From: an uncultured Pseudoalteromonas sp.
GTDB lineage: Bacteria > Pseudomonadota > Gammaproteobacteria > Enterobacterales > Alteromonadaceae
NCBI GenBank assembly: GCA_947493455.1
Contig: CANLRB010000025.1
Coordinates: 1-61,580, forward strand
Length of the DNA: 61,580 nucleotides
Direction of reading: 5' to 3'
Each line of letters opens with the position of its first letter. Position 1 is the stretch's first letter. Below are positions 51,322 through 59,848 of the stretch, in pieces. Below the pieces are notes generated by a model that was not told the DNA's origin, did no database searches, and worked only from the letters and a program-made list of their open reading frames with translations. A program made the position numbers and the translations under genes.

Positions 51322-52203
51322 ATGAACAATCAAAAGTTAAGCCAAGTGGTGATATATAGCAGTTCAGTGGAAGTTTCAAATTGGCTCCAAAGTACAATAA
51401 AGCTAACTTCTATTATTATTGAAAATGCACATTATTGTAGTGTGGTAAGTGGAATAACAAACAAAACAATATCACTGATAATAGTGACCGAAGAAAAGTT
51501 TAAGTCGTTACATGCTCATTTAAAAAATACTAACACTATTTTACCGATTCTCGTGGTCACGAAAGAGTTTAATGGGTTTACATTGCCTAAAAGTACGAAG
51601 TTAACCATTGATACCATTCCTCTCCAAGCAATTACCATCGGCCTATTTGAGCATGCAATAAAATCAGTTATGCAAGATTTCGAACTAAACCAAAGACTAA
51701 CAAAGCTAGCTCATTATGATCCTCTGACAGGTGCCGCTAATCGTTTGTTGTTTAATGATAGGCTGATACAGGCCCTGAAATTTGCGAAAAGAAACAACCG
51801 AGCAGTTAGCATTCTTTGTTTTGATTTAGATGATTTTAAACCGATTAACGATAGTTTTGGACACGACGTTGGCGATGAATTACTAAAACGTTTTGTAAAA
51901 CTAATATCATCAATTTGCAGAGAGACGGACACCATTGCTAGGTTTGGCGGCGATGAATTTATTCTTCTTTTGCCTGACACTTCAGCACAAGAATTAGTTG
52001 CGCTATGCAACAAAATTGTAGACAAGATGTCCATCAAACAACATATCAAAAATCATGATATTGAGATTAAAAGTTCTATAGGCGCGACTTCTACATTGCT
52101 TATAGGTGATTTAAAGGAAACAGCAGAAGGTCTATTAAAAATGGCTGATAAAGCAGTTTATAGTGCAAAGAAAATACCTAGCACGAACTATATATTAAAT
52201 TAA
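51322..52203 (+). CDS. diguanylate cyclase (GGDEF)
   Basis: Protein of 293 residues. The N-terminal 110 residues look like a degenerate receiver or sensor domain (VVIYSSSVEVSNWLQ...LPILVVTKEF). A GGDEF domain follows, from HYDPLTGAANRLLFNDRL, with the intact active-site motif GGDEF at 209-213. It should make cyclic-di-GMP. No RxxD inhibitory site is evident. A LysR-type dyad is upstream. Confidence 0.92.
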   Translation: MNNQKLSQVVIYSSSVEVSNWLQSTIKLTSIIIENAHYCSVVSGITNKTISLIIVTEEKFKSLHAHLKNTNTILPILVVTKEFNGFTLPKSTKLTIDTIPLQAITIGLFEHAIKSVMQDFELNQRLTKLAHYDPLTGAANRLLFNDRLIQALKFAKRNNRAVSILCFDLDDFKPINDSFGHDVGDELLKRFVKLISSICRETDTIARFGGDEFILLLPDTSAQELVALCNKIVDKMSIKQHIKNHDIEIKSSIGATSTLLIGDLKETAEGLLKMADKAVYSAKKIPSTNYILN

Positions 52204-52258
52204 TGCTATGTTAATTACGCCCAAAATCACATTAAATTGGTATATTTATTAAAAATAA

Positions 52259-52273
52259 TTGTCGGTAAGAAAA
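52259..52273. promoter_or_regulatory. LysR-type dyad, copy 3
   Basis: TTGTCGGTAAGAAAA shares TTGTCGGTAAGA exactly with copy 1, with one base changed in the right arm. It lies 73 bp upstream of the 29-residue membrane peptide gene. Confidence 0.55.
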
Positions 52274-52346
52274 TAATTTTTAAGTGTCTTTAATTGGTTC
52301 GACAGTTTATGGTATTCCCAAGTACGAAGCTATCGGAACAGCAATC

Positions 52347-52436
52347 ATGAAATGGCTAAAAATTAAAGAAGAAGACCTCGCGGTCATCTTAATTGTACTG
52401 TTAACTCTCATAATCGCTGAGCTTGCCTTACTTTAG
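52347..52436 (+). CDS. 29-residue single-pass membrane peptide
   Basis: Short frame starting MKWLKIKEEDLAVILI and continuing as one hydrophobic helix to LALL and a TAG stop. A charged N-terminal ten residues followed by about 17 hydrophobic ones is the pattern of small regulatory membrane peptides. cggaac lies about nine bases before ATG, and a LysR-type dyad lies upstream. It ends 14 bases from the convergent mgtE stop. Confidence 0.5.
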   Translation: MKWLKIKEEDLAVILIVLLTLIIAELALL

Positions 52437-52449
52437 TTTTTTCAATGGG

Positions 52450-53790
52450 CTAATTCAAAAATATAATTGAAGCGCCTCCTAAGAAAACAAAAAATCCAAC
52501 CACATCTGTAACAGTTGTTAGTATTACAGAACCTGCGATAGCAGGATCTATGTTTAATTTTTCTAAGATGATCGGAATATACACTCCGCACAATGATGCA
52601 ACGAGCATGTTAACGACAATCGAAAATGCAATAATCATTGCCAAAGTGGCATTATCAAACCAATAGAAACAAATAAACGCAACAAGCACTGCCCATAAAG
52701 TACTATTTAACAAGGCTACTAAAAACTCTTTGTTCCTGAGTACGCTTAAGTTACCTCTACCAATTTGTCCGGTCGCTAGCCCTCTTATAGTTAAAGTCAA
52801 AGATTGGCTGCCTGTAATTCCACCCATGCTAGCTACGATCGGCATTAATACCGCTAGCGCTACAACTTCGACAAGCACCTCGTCAAACACACCGATAACA
52901 TATGATGCCAATAATGCTGTTAACAAGTTTATGCCAAGCCACAAAGCTCTTCGTCTAGAGCTAACAATTACAGGTGAAAATAAATCTTCATCACTTACAT
53001 TACCCATATGTGCGACCTGAGCTTCATAAAACTCTTGAAAAACCTCAAGCGCATCTTGAACAGAAAACACCCCGATAAAACGACCGTCACTTTGAACTAC
53101 AGGTAAATAGTTTCTCTGGCTTTCTTTCACTAAATTCGACGCGTCGAGCAATGAAGTTACGTCATTAATAGTCGTACCTACTGGTTGAATCAAATCTTTA
53201 ATCTTATTTCTATTTTCCGCATTTAATAATTCGTTTATCGAAATCTCGCCCAAGAACTGCAGATCTTTAGATAGCACAATCAAATTACTAGACTCTAGCT
53301 TATTTTCTCCCTCTTTTATTTCAGCGATCACATCATCCACAAATTCACTTTCTTCAATTGTATAGACTTGTTGATTTGCATAGCGTCCAACTTGGTCCTC
53401 GGTATAGCTAAATGCGACTTTCATTTGAAACTGAGTTTCTGGCGACAGTTTCTTTATTATTTTGCGAGCCGCTTTCTTAGGCAGCGCTTCCAGAATTTCT
53501 ACAGCTTCAGTTTGCGTACTAGTACAAATCGTCTGCTCAATTGCTACATTGGGCAATGCGGTTAAAAACTGCTGAAGTACGTCTTCATGCACCTCTGCTA
53601 AAATTGAACCATGCAATGACTCATTTATGTGGCTCCAAAGCTTCAATCTACTGTCACTAGGCAAGCTTTCTAATATGCGTGCCCATTGCACAGCATTAAA
53701 TTCCACGAAATTTATTGGTAGAGTACAGCTGTCGCCCTCCAACATATTAATCAACTCAGGAGTGTCAACTAACTCTGTTAAATTTTCCAT
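52450..53790 (-). CDS. mgtE: magnesium transporter MgtE
   Basis: MgtE family protein of 446 residues. An N-terminal MgtE_N helical domain (LPKKAARKIIKKL region) is followed by paired CBS domains (about 135-255) and five membrane helices, with the pore segment VLMPIVASMGGITGSQSLTLTIRGLA and a metal site Asp near VILTTVTDVVGFFVFLG. The ATG overlaps the mscS stop by one base. Confidence 0.93.
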   Translation of the reverse strand: MENLTELVDTPELINMLEGDSCTLPINFVEFNAVQWARILESLPSDSRLKLWSHINESLHGSILAEVHEDVLQQFLTALPNVAIEQTICTSTQTEAVEILEALPKKAARKIIKKLSPETQFQMKVAFSYTEDQVGRYANQQVYTIEESEFVDDVIAEIKEGENKLESSNLIVLSKDLQFLGEISINELLNAENRNKIKDLIQPVGTTINDVTSLLDASNLVKESQRNYLPVVQSDGRFIGVFSVQDALEVFQEFYEAQVAHMGNVSDEDLFSPVIVSSRRRALWLGINLLTALLASYVIGVFDEVLVEVVALAVLMPIVASMGGITGSQSLTLTIRGLATGQIGRGNLSVLRNKEFLVALLNSTLWAVLVAFICFYWFDNATLAMIIAFSIVVNMLVASLCGVYIPIILEKLNIDPAIAGSVILTTVTDVVGFFVFLGGASIIFLN

Positions 53791-54620
53791 TAACTATCTC
53801 CAGATTGCTTTTGCAGACATTGATTCCAAATATAAAAGAAATCCGTTATTAATCTTTGTTCAATATCCATTGCGTCTTCTGTTGGACAGAATAAGCTAAA
53901 AGAGACTTTTATCTTACCCAGCTCCGTCGTTGATACTTTTACACTTGGCTCTGGCCCTGCAATTTTAACGTCTAGCCGAGTTTCTATTAGCGAATTATAA
54001 CGTTCTGCGACATCCTTAAATCCGCTACAATAACTCGCAGCTTTTTTCTCTAAAGCACTTATCAACTCTATTGGCATTACATCATTATGCTCTCTTATAA
54101 TATCAAAGGCATGATTAACGTAACGCCTCATAAAATTAAGATTTTTGACATACTGCAGCATCAATGAACTATTTGGTAAGTAGGTCGTTTTCCCTGTGTA
54201 AGAATAAGTGTTTAAATCGACTTCAAGGAGTGTTACTTTTGCCCAATCAATTTCAGCAACTTCACCGCATGTATCGTTGACTTGAATCCAATCTCCAATT
54301 CGAAAAGGTGCACTCGTCGATAAATATATAAACCCTATGAAACATTGAATAATCTCTTTTGTCGCCAGCACGATTGCCACTACAAACGCGGCAATAGAAA
54401 GTGCAAAACGTTGTAACTCTTGGCTCCATAAAAAAACTAAACTAAGCATTAGAAATAAGTTTAGTGCATTTTTAATATTGCTGAACAAATATCGCCTATC
54501 AACTCCTTCGTCATTAGGCTTTTTCTTTAAAAGATGACCAAATATAACCTTAATAAATATAAAGGCGAAAAAAAGTCCGACAGTTATTGTTAGTTTAGAA
54601 TGTGATAAAAATTCAAGCAT
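53790..54620 (-). CDS. MscS-family mechanosensitive channel, module B
   Basis: Protein of 276 residues from ATG 54620 (MLEFLSHSKLT). A TTG at 54659 gives an unlikely extension. Hydrophobic helices lead to FALSIAAFVVAIVLATKEIIQCFIGFIYL and the beta domain PFRIGDWIQVNDTCGEVAEIDW, diagnostic of MscS. It differs strongly from the copy at 46714. It is coupled to mgtE. Confidence 0.85.
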   Translation of the reverse strand: MLEFLSHSKLTITVGLFFAFIFIKVIFGHLLKKKPNDEGVDRRYLFSNIKNALNLFLMLSLVFLWSQELQRFALSIAAFVVAIVLATKEIIQCFIGFIYLSTSAPFRIGDWIQVNDTCGEVAEIDWAKVTLLEVDLNTYSYTGKTTYLPNSSLMLQYVKNLNFMRRYVNHAFDIIREHNDVMPIELISALEKKAASYCSGFKDVAERYNSLIETRLDVKIAGPEPSVKVSTTELGKIKVSFSLFCPTEDAMDIEQRLITDFFYIWNQCLQKQSGDS

Positions 54621-54741
54621 AGTATGGCTCTTTATTTGAGTGCGCGGAATATATTGCAATACTCAAGCTTTGAAAATAGTTTTTAGTATTTTTGGGGACT
54701 ATTTTCTATTTTGGTAACTAACACGATAACTCTAGGTCTTA

Positions 54742-55578
54742 TTATTGTGAAAAGTTATTCGTTAATAAGTTTTTAAAACTCTCTAATAACACAGTGTTTG
54801 TATTTTTTTTCAGATATACCATAAATATTGGCCGCCTAATTTGCAGTGGTGTTTCTATCGAAAATAACTCTCTATTTTTAATGTGTTGTTCTATCAATTC
54901 AGAAGGTAGATATGCAAAACCTCCCTGAGACAACATAACTTCCAAAGCGATCATAGCCGTTGACGTTTTAAAGTTAGGAATCACTTTATGGTGACGTGCA
55001 TGCTCTTTTTGAAAAGTTATCCCCCAATCGACTAAGATATAGTCTTCCACTGATTTATCAAAATCGGAACGACTCCCTACCAACGACAAATCAAAATGGC
55101 CAATCAGCTCATTGGCAAAATCATCATCTTTAATTGGGTCCGTTAAGAGGCCAACATCTAAACTTTTATCATACAATTTTCTTTGTATGGCTTCTCTTAC
55201 TGATATTTCGGTACTCAATGAAACATTCTCAAAAAAAACGATAACATCATGGATTCGATTACTAAAAAATGCATCCCATACATTCGGCGTTGCAGCTACA
55301 CTAAACACTACCTTGTGCTGGCTTGCTACCGATATAGCAAGTTTAGACTGCTCCATTTGGCTAACCATCAAATGAGCATGTGAGAGCAATGTTTCCCCCG
55401 ATAAAGTAAGACGCAAGTTATTTTTATCTCGAATTATCAATTTCGTACCATAAAACTCTTCAAGTTGTTTAATTCGAGCACTTACTGCTGCCTGAGTGAT
55501 GTATAACGTTTCAGCGGCTCGGCCGAAGTGTTTACTTTCAGCAACAGCTATAAATGTTCTAAATACTCTGATATCCAT
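54742..55578 (-). CDS. LysR-family regulator (HdfR-like), module B
   Basis: LysR regulator of 278 residues with N-terminal helix-turn-helix RAAETLYITQAAVSARIKQLEEFYG. It is divergent from the two-cysteine/DUF413 pair, with a LysR-type dyad in the 127-bp gap, so autoregulation plus neighbour control is likely. mscS and mgtE follow on the same strand after 121 bp. Confidence 0.9.
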   Translation of the reverse strand: MDIRVFRTFIAVAESKHFGRAAETLYITQAAVSARIKQLEEFYGTKLIIRDKNNLRLTLSGETLLSHAHLMVSQMEQSKLAISVASQHKVVFSVAATPNVWDAFFSNRIHDVIVFFENVSLSTEISVREAIQRKLYDKSLDVGLLTDPIKDDDFANELIGHFDLSLVGSRSDFDKSVEDYILVDWGITFQKEHARHHKVIPNFKTSTAMIALEVMLSQGGFAYLPSELIEQHIKNRELFSIETPLQIRRPIFMVYLKKNTNTVLLESFKNLLTNNFSQ

Positions 55579-55619
55579 TTTTTACTCTCGTTTTAAACTA
55601 GCGAAAAACAAAATAAAAG

Positions 55620-55634
55620 TTATCGGTGCGACAA
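55620..55634. promoter_or_regulatory. LysR-type dyad, copy 4
   Basis: TTATCGGTGCGACAA fits TTGTC-N5-GACAA with one arm mismatch. It sits between the divergent LysR gene and the two-cysteine gene, 41 bp from the regulator start and 71 bp from the other. Confidence 0.65.
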
Positions 55635-55705
55635 ATATTTTTCGTTTTTCAAAACACTAATTTTCACTTACATTTTTTTTGAAACCTACTTGGAGTTTTC
55701 ACGAT

Positions 55706-55987
55706 ATGAGAATAATTGCATTAGCACTACCTGTCATTTTTATAGGCACTTCGTTTGCCGGCCAAATTGATAATGAAAAGCTTTCAGAGCCACCAGTCAA
55801 TCTTGTAAGAATCGTTTATGATTCCTGCATTTCGCAATTTTATGAGGACGAACCAGATTCACAGCCGAAAGTCCTGAAATGCGTTAATGACGACCTTACT
55901 ACATCGCTTTACAGCGGCTTTAACTCATACCAAGAAATAATATCTTATATATCAAAAGAAAACGGTGATCAACAATGGAAACCATAA
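55706..55987 (+). CDS. small exported two-cysteine protein, module B
   Basis: Protein of 93 residues with signal peptide MRIIALALPVIFIGTSFA. The mature part has C-x17-C ending LKCVNDDL, then GFNSYQEIISYI. It is a paralogue of the proteins at 45125 and 44459. ATG 55706 is used; a TTG at 55679 would extend the signal peptide unnaturally. It overlaps the DUF413 gene by 13 bp. Confidence 0.7.
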   Translation: MRIIALALPVIFIGTSFAGQIDNEKLSEPPVNLVRIVYDSCISQFYEDEPDSQPKVLKCVNDDLTTSLYSGFNSYQEIISYISKENGDQQWKP

Positions 55988-56310
55988 TAAGAAAAGGCCA
56001 GGGAACGTTTTATGGTGACGACTCGTTTCCACATGGCATTTCCCGAAGCGGCTATTTTAGCCTGCGCGAATCGGAAGAACTTGCGACCTGGGGTAAAACG
56101 TTCGAAGGACTATATAACGGTAAAATTGAACCAACCAATGACGAAGAGAGCCTATTTATTATAGAAACGAAATCTGTTGGTACATCTACACTATACCCTG
56201 TAAAACTGTGGCTAAAATACTTAAATGCGATAAAAAGAAGCCAGTCTGGATATAGTTTCTCAATGTGTAACGGGAAAGCTAAGTTGCCAAATAAAGAGTT
56301 TTCGGCTTAA
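55975..56310 (+). CDS. DUF413 / MaoP-like protein, module B
   Basis: Protein of 111 residues with the DUF413 features FPHGISRSGYFSLRESEELATWGKTF, LYNGKIEPTNDEE and KLWLKYL. It starts METIIRKG like its paralogue at 44835. The C-terminal 20 residues are extra. It is coupled to the upstream two-cysteine gene. Confidence 0.8.
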   Translation: METIIRKGQGTFYGDDSFPHGISRSGYFSLRESEELATWGKTFEGLYNGKIEPTNDEESLFIIETKSVGTSTLYPVKLWLKYLNAIKRSQSGYSFSMCNGKAKLPNKEFSA

Positions 56311-56347
56311 CAATAACCAAAGCTCACGGACGAGCAACAAAATATTT

Positions 56348-56362
56348 TTAACTTACCGACAA
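56348..56362. promoter_or_regulatory. LysR-type dyad, copy 5
   Basis: Reverse-complement TTGTCGGTAAGTTAA shares TTGTCGGTAAG exactly with copies 1 and 3, but the second arm is degenerate. It lies 94 bp upstream of the GshB-like ATP-grasp gene. Confidence 0.5.
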
Positions 56363-56455
56363 TTATTTTTTAGAAGTCACCGCGTTAAGTTTTCTGTATG
56401 CTCCGAAAAAATTGACGAAACGTCGCTATGACGTGTTTTAAAACTGGGCATTCTT

Positions 56456-57502
56456 ATGAAAATTTGTTTTATTATGTACCCTTGGGATCGAATCGAACCC
56501 GAAACCGATTCGACCTTAAGGTTGATTCATGAATGTGTTAAACGAGGCCACACTGTGGCTCTTTCAACGGTAAACAACCTCACAATCAGAGATAGTGTAG
56601 CAAGTGCGTTTTGTGACGTATTCATCAAAAATACCAAACTCTCCGATAACATACCTAGCTTCTATAAATCTGCCGATTTTAAACGAGCACAACTACCGCT
56701 AGCTGGGTTCGACGCTATTATTATGCGAGCAAATCCGCCGTTGGATACGCTTGCGCTAAACTTTCTCGACTCGGTTCGAGGCGATACCTTCATCATGAAC
56801 GATTTAGATGGACTTCGAATCGCAAATAACAAAATTTATACCGCATCGTTTCAAGATACGGAAAGCGAGTTCATTCCGGCTACACATGTTTCAAAAAATC
56901 GCGAGTATCTTGAACGAATTTTTGATGAGTCTGATTCAGACAAAATGATTTTAAAACCGCTGGATGGCTTCGGTGGAAGAGGAGTAATTGTTCTTGAAAA
57001 AAATGCGCGCCAGAGTTTTAGATCATTATTGGAATTCTATATTGGCGGCGATGAGCACGGAAAAGGAAGTAATTACGTCATTCTCCAAGACTATGTTCAT
57101 GGCGCAGAAGAAGGTGACGTTAGAATTCTAATGCTAAACGGGGAGCCTATAGGCGCGATGAAAAGAGTTCCTGCGTCAAATGATGTTCGCTCAAATGTTC
57201 ATGCTGGCGGCCAAGTAGTCAAACACAAGTTGAGTGCGCAAGAGAAGAAGCTTTGCAAATACATTGGTCCAAAGCTAGTGCGAGATGGGTTGTATTTTAC
57301 CGGAATTGATGTAATTGGCGGTAAGCTTATAGAAGTAAATGTATTAAGCCCTGGCGGCATTGTACGCATAAACAAGCTTAATAGAGTAAAACTTCAATCC
57401 CAAGTTATCGACTTTGTTGAAAGTGTTGTTCATGCGAAAGAATTTGTCATGAATCGCAAGACTGAATTTAGAAAGGTGATCGAAGATGCGAACGCTATCT
57501 GA
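56456..57502 (+). CDS. glutathione-synthetase-like ATP-grasp ligase
   Basis: Protein of 348 residues with the GshB layout. The N-terminal domain starts MKICFIMYPWDRIEPETDST and has MRANPPLDT (compare the GshB RxDPPxD motif). The ATP-grasp core reads MILKPLDGFGGRGVIVL, with LIEVNVLSPGG for metal ligands. True gshB is expected elsewhere, so this is likely an amino-acid or peptide ligase of another specificity. It overlaps the next gene by 17 bp. Confidence 0.82.
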   Translation: MKICFIMYPWDRIEPETDSTLRLIHECVKRGHTVALSTVNNLTIRDSVASAFCDVFIKNTKLSDNIPSFYKSADFKRAQLPLAGFDAIIMRANPPLDTLALNFLDSVRGDTFIMNDLDGLRIANNKIYTASFQDTESEFIPATHVSKNREYLERIFDESDSDKMILKPLDGFGGRGVIVLEKNARQSFRSLLEFYIGGDEHGKGSNYVILQDYVHGAEEGDVRILMLNGEPIGAMKRVPASNDVRSNVHAGGQVVKHKLSAQEKKLCKYIGPKLVRDGLYFTGIDVIGGKLIEVNVLSPGGIVRINKLNRVKLQSQVIDFVESVVHAKEFVMNRKTEFRKVIEDANAI

Positions 57503-59480
57503 ACATGAATGTATTCAGCTTATAAAAAAGAGAGAGTGTTTTCATGCTGAAATTAACGGGGGTTCTTTTATCGTAAAAATCGATGAATATACACCATTAA
57601 TTTGTGCAGCCATTCACAATGGGCATCGTTTACGGGAAGAGTTAGACAGATTATTTCTGCTTAATCAAGATGAACGTTTTTATGAGGAAGACCCTTATAC
57701 AGACGAGCTGATCTCTTCATTCCCGATTCAAATTATAGGTAATGATTCTCGATTTGAATATGATCTAAATCGGGCTAAAACTCTTTCTACCTATTTCAAA
57801 ACGGCATGGGATAAACAAGTATGGCGAAAACCGCTAACACCAAAACAACGTGCAATTAGCCATGCAAAACATGAATCTTTTTACAATGTATTAGAAGCAA
57901 TTGTCGCAGTAATTGAAAAACAATTTGGTAATGCAATTGTTTTCGACATTCACTCATACAACTATAAAAGAATAGAAAGTAATACGCCGACTTTTAATAT
58001 TGGATCAGGACAAATTGATGTCGAGCGCTGGGGAAAAGTAATTTGCCAATTTGAACGCGAATTGAATAAACTTGAACTCCCCAACATCGACGTAAGAGCC
58101 GCAACAGACGAAGTTTTTCAGGGCAGAGGCTATTTAATATCTCACATTAATGCCCACTTTGATAATACGCTAGTAATACCGACTGAGGTAAAAAAAGTAT
58201 TTATGGATGAAACTTCTGGGGAGCCGTACCCTCTCGTATTGGAAGAGTTAAAATCAGGGTTTAAAAACGCAATTAGTGAAACAGCCGCGTTCTTTATGCG
58301 ACGGTACACGAAAAAAGTACGAACTCAAAAAGCTGATATATTGTCTTCAAATATTAGCCAAGAGGTAATTGATTTAGATAAGAGGTTATTTTCGCTTTGT
58401 AAAGGTGTTGAAACACTTAACTTTATTAACCCAATAAACTTAGCGGCTCAAAGAAATAAGTTTCTAAAGCGAAATAGTTACATTGCTCCAAGTTTTAATT
58501 ATAAACAGCTTAACTTAAACCCATACAAGTTTCGAGAATACTTATATAAATTACCTGTCGATGATATTTTCGATGCAGGTATTGCTCAAATGTATCGTCA
58601 TGTCATTGACAACTTGGCAAGTAAAATTGACTTACTAACGACTATTGGCACTGACGACTTTGTATATAACTCTCTTAAATATTATGGCGAGCCAACACAG
58701 GCAGATATAGCCAATGCGAGGTTCATTCTGCATATAAACGATAGCGATGTTACAGAGTCGGGCGTTTCGCTAAATGCTGACGAAGCTATTGAGTACTTTA
58801 AACACCAAGCAAGTGAATGGGGATTGAAATGTAAAATTGAGAAATCCACAAAAATTGTCGCTAAAGCAATGGTAAATAATGAAAAAGCTTTGTTACTAAT
58901 TAATAAGGAAGCTTCTTTTTCCGAAAAAGAATTACATGCATTTGCCTATCATGAGTTAGGCATTCACATGCTAACAACTATTAATGCTAAAAAGCATCCA
59001 CTTAAGGTATTCAGTTTAGGTCTAACAGGAAACACTCATACCCAAGAAGGCATTGCTCTTTACAGTGAGTATTGTTCTGGCAGCCTAACAATACAGCGCC
59101 TGAAGTCAATTGCATTGAGGGTTATTGCGGTTAAGTACATGCTGGAACACGGAGATTTCGTAAAAACGTACCATGCACTATTAAACGAATTTTCGTTGAC
59201 AAAAGAGAGTGCATTTACTCTGACTACTCGTGTATATCGCGGAGGAGGATTCACTAAAGACTATTTATATCTCACAGGATTCAGAGATATTTTAAATATT
59301 GCAAAAGAACAGTCTATTGACAACTTGCTCGTTGGAAAGACAGGGCTTTTAGATTTTGAGGTGGTCTCAGAAATGGTTGAACGAGGTATGTTAGAAAAAC
59401 CGAGATCTCTATTTGATACATCCTATAAAGCTTCTGGGGACAACGTTCTAGATTTCGTTGTTAATTCTATTAAATCATAA
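57486..59480 (+). CDS. N-formylglutamate amidohydrolase fused to DUF1704 metallopeptidase
   Basis: Protein of 664 residues with two domains. The N-terminal ~280 residues resemble N-formylglutamate amidohydrolase: AAIHNGHRL and FDIHSYNYKR (D154, H156). The C-terminal part is DUF1704 (TIGR02421 'QEGLA' protein), with zinc site H489-E490...H494 in YHELGIH and E521 in TQEGIALYSEY. Eukaryotic relatives (MATCAP) are tyrosine carboxypeptidases. Likely role by context: hydrolysing a product of the adjoining ATP-grasp ligase. Confidence 0.82.
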   Translation: MRTLSEHECIQLIKKRECFHAEINGGSFIVKIDEYTPLICAAIHNGHRLREELDRLFLLNQDERFYEEDPYTDELISSFPIQIIGNDSRFEYDLNRAKTLSTYFKTAWDKQVWRKPLTPKQRAISHAKHESFYNVLEAIVAVIEKQFGNAIVFDIHSYNYKRIESNTPTFNIGSGQIDVERWGKVICQFERELNKLELPNIDVRAATDEVFQGRGYLISHINAHFDNTLVIPTEVKKVFMDETSGEPYPLVLEELKSGFKNAISETAAFFMRRYTKKVRTQKADILSSNISQEVIDLDKRLFSLCKGVETLNFINPINLAAQRNKFLKRNSYIAPSFNYKQLNLNPYKFREYLYKLPVDDIFDAGIAQMYRHVIDNLASKIDLLTTIGTDDFVYNSLKYYGEPTQADIANARFILHINDSDVTESGVSLNADEAIEYFKHQASEWGLKCKIEKSTKIVAKAMVNNEKALLLINKEASFSEKELHAFAYHELGIHMLTTINAKKHPLKVFSLGLTGNTHTQEGIALYSEYCSGSLTIQRLKSIALRVIAVKYMLEHGDFVKTYHALLNEFSLTKESAFTLTTRVYRGGGFTKDYLYLTGFRDILNIAKEQSIDNLLVGKTGLLDFEVVSEMVERGMLEKPRSLFDTSYKASGDNVLDFVVNSIKS

Positions 59481-59817
59481 TTTATCAATATCGGGCGCAA
59501 TTAAACCGAAGCTAAATTGAAAACTCCATTACGCCTATAGGCATAAAGTTCAGAACGCCCTCATGAATCTTGTTCAAGCGCTTTCTTTAAATATGTAATA
59601 GCGGTATACAGAGAATGAGGGATTTAACGTATGTTATGATATGAGGGCGTTCATATTTTGCTTTAGTTTAACAATTCATCCATGAAGCCGCCGCCATCGG
59701 TCGTCCTGACCTCACCTCAAAAGACTGCGAAGCGTTGCTTCGGTTCTTTTTCGCCCCGATAATTTGTCGAACCCTAATCGAGGGTCTCACCCTCCCTATA
59801 AATTGCGGGCATAAAAA

Positions 59818-59848
59818 AACGCCTGAGTCTGTCTCAAGCGTTTTTTTT
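59818..59848. terminator. terminator hairpin in repeat copy 1
   Basis: The stem aacgcctgag/ctcaagcgtt has one mismatch and a 5-nt loop, with A-run before and T-run after, so it works on both strands. Confidence 0.75.
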
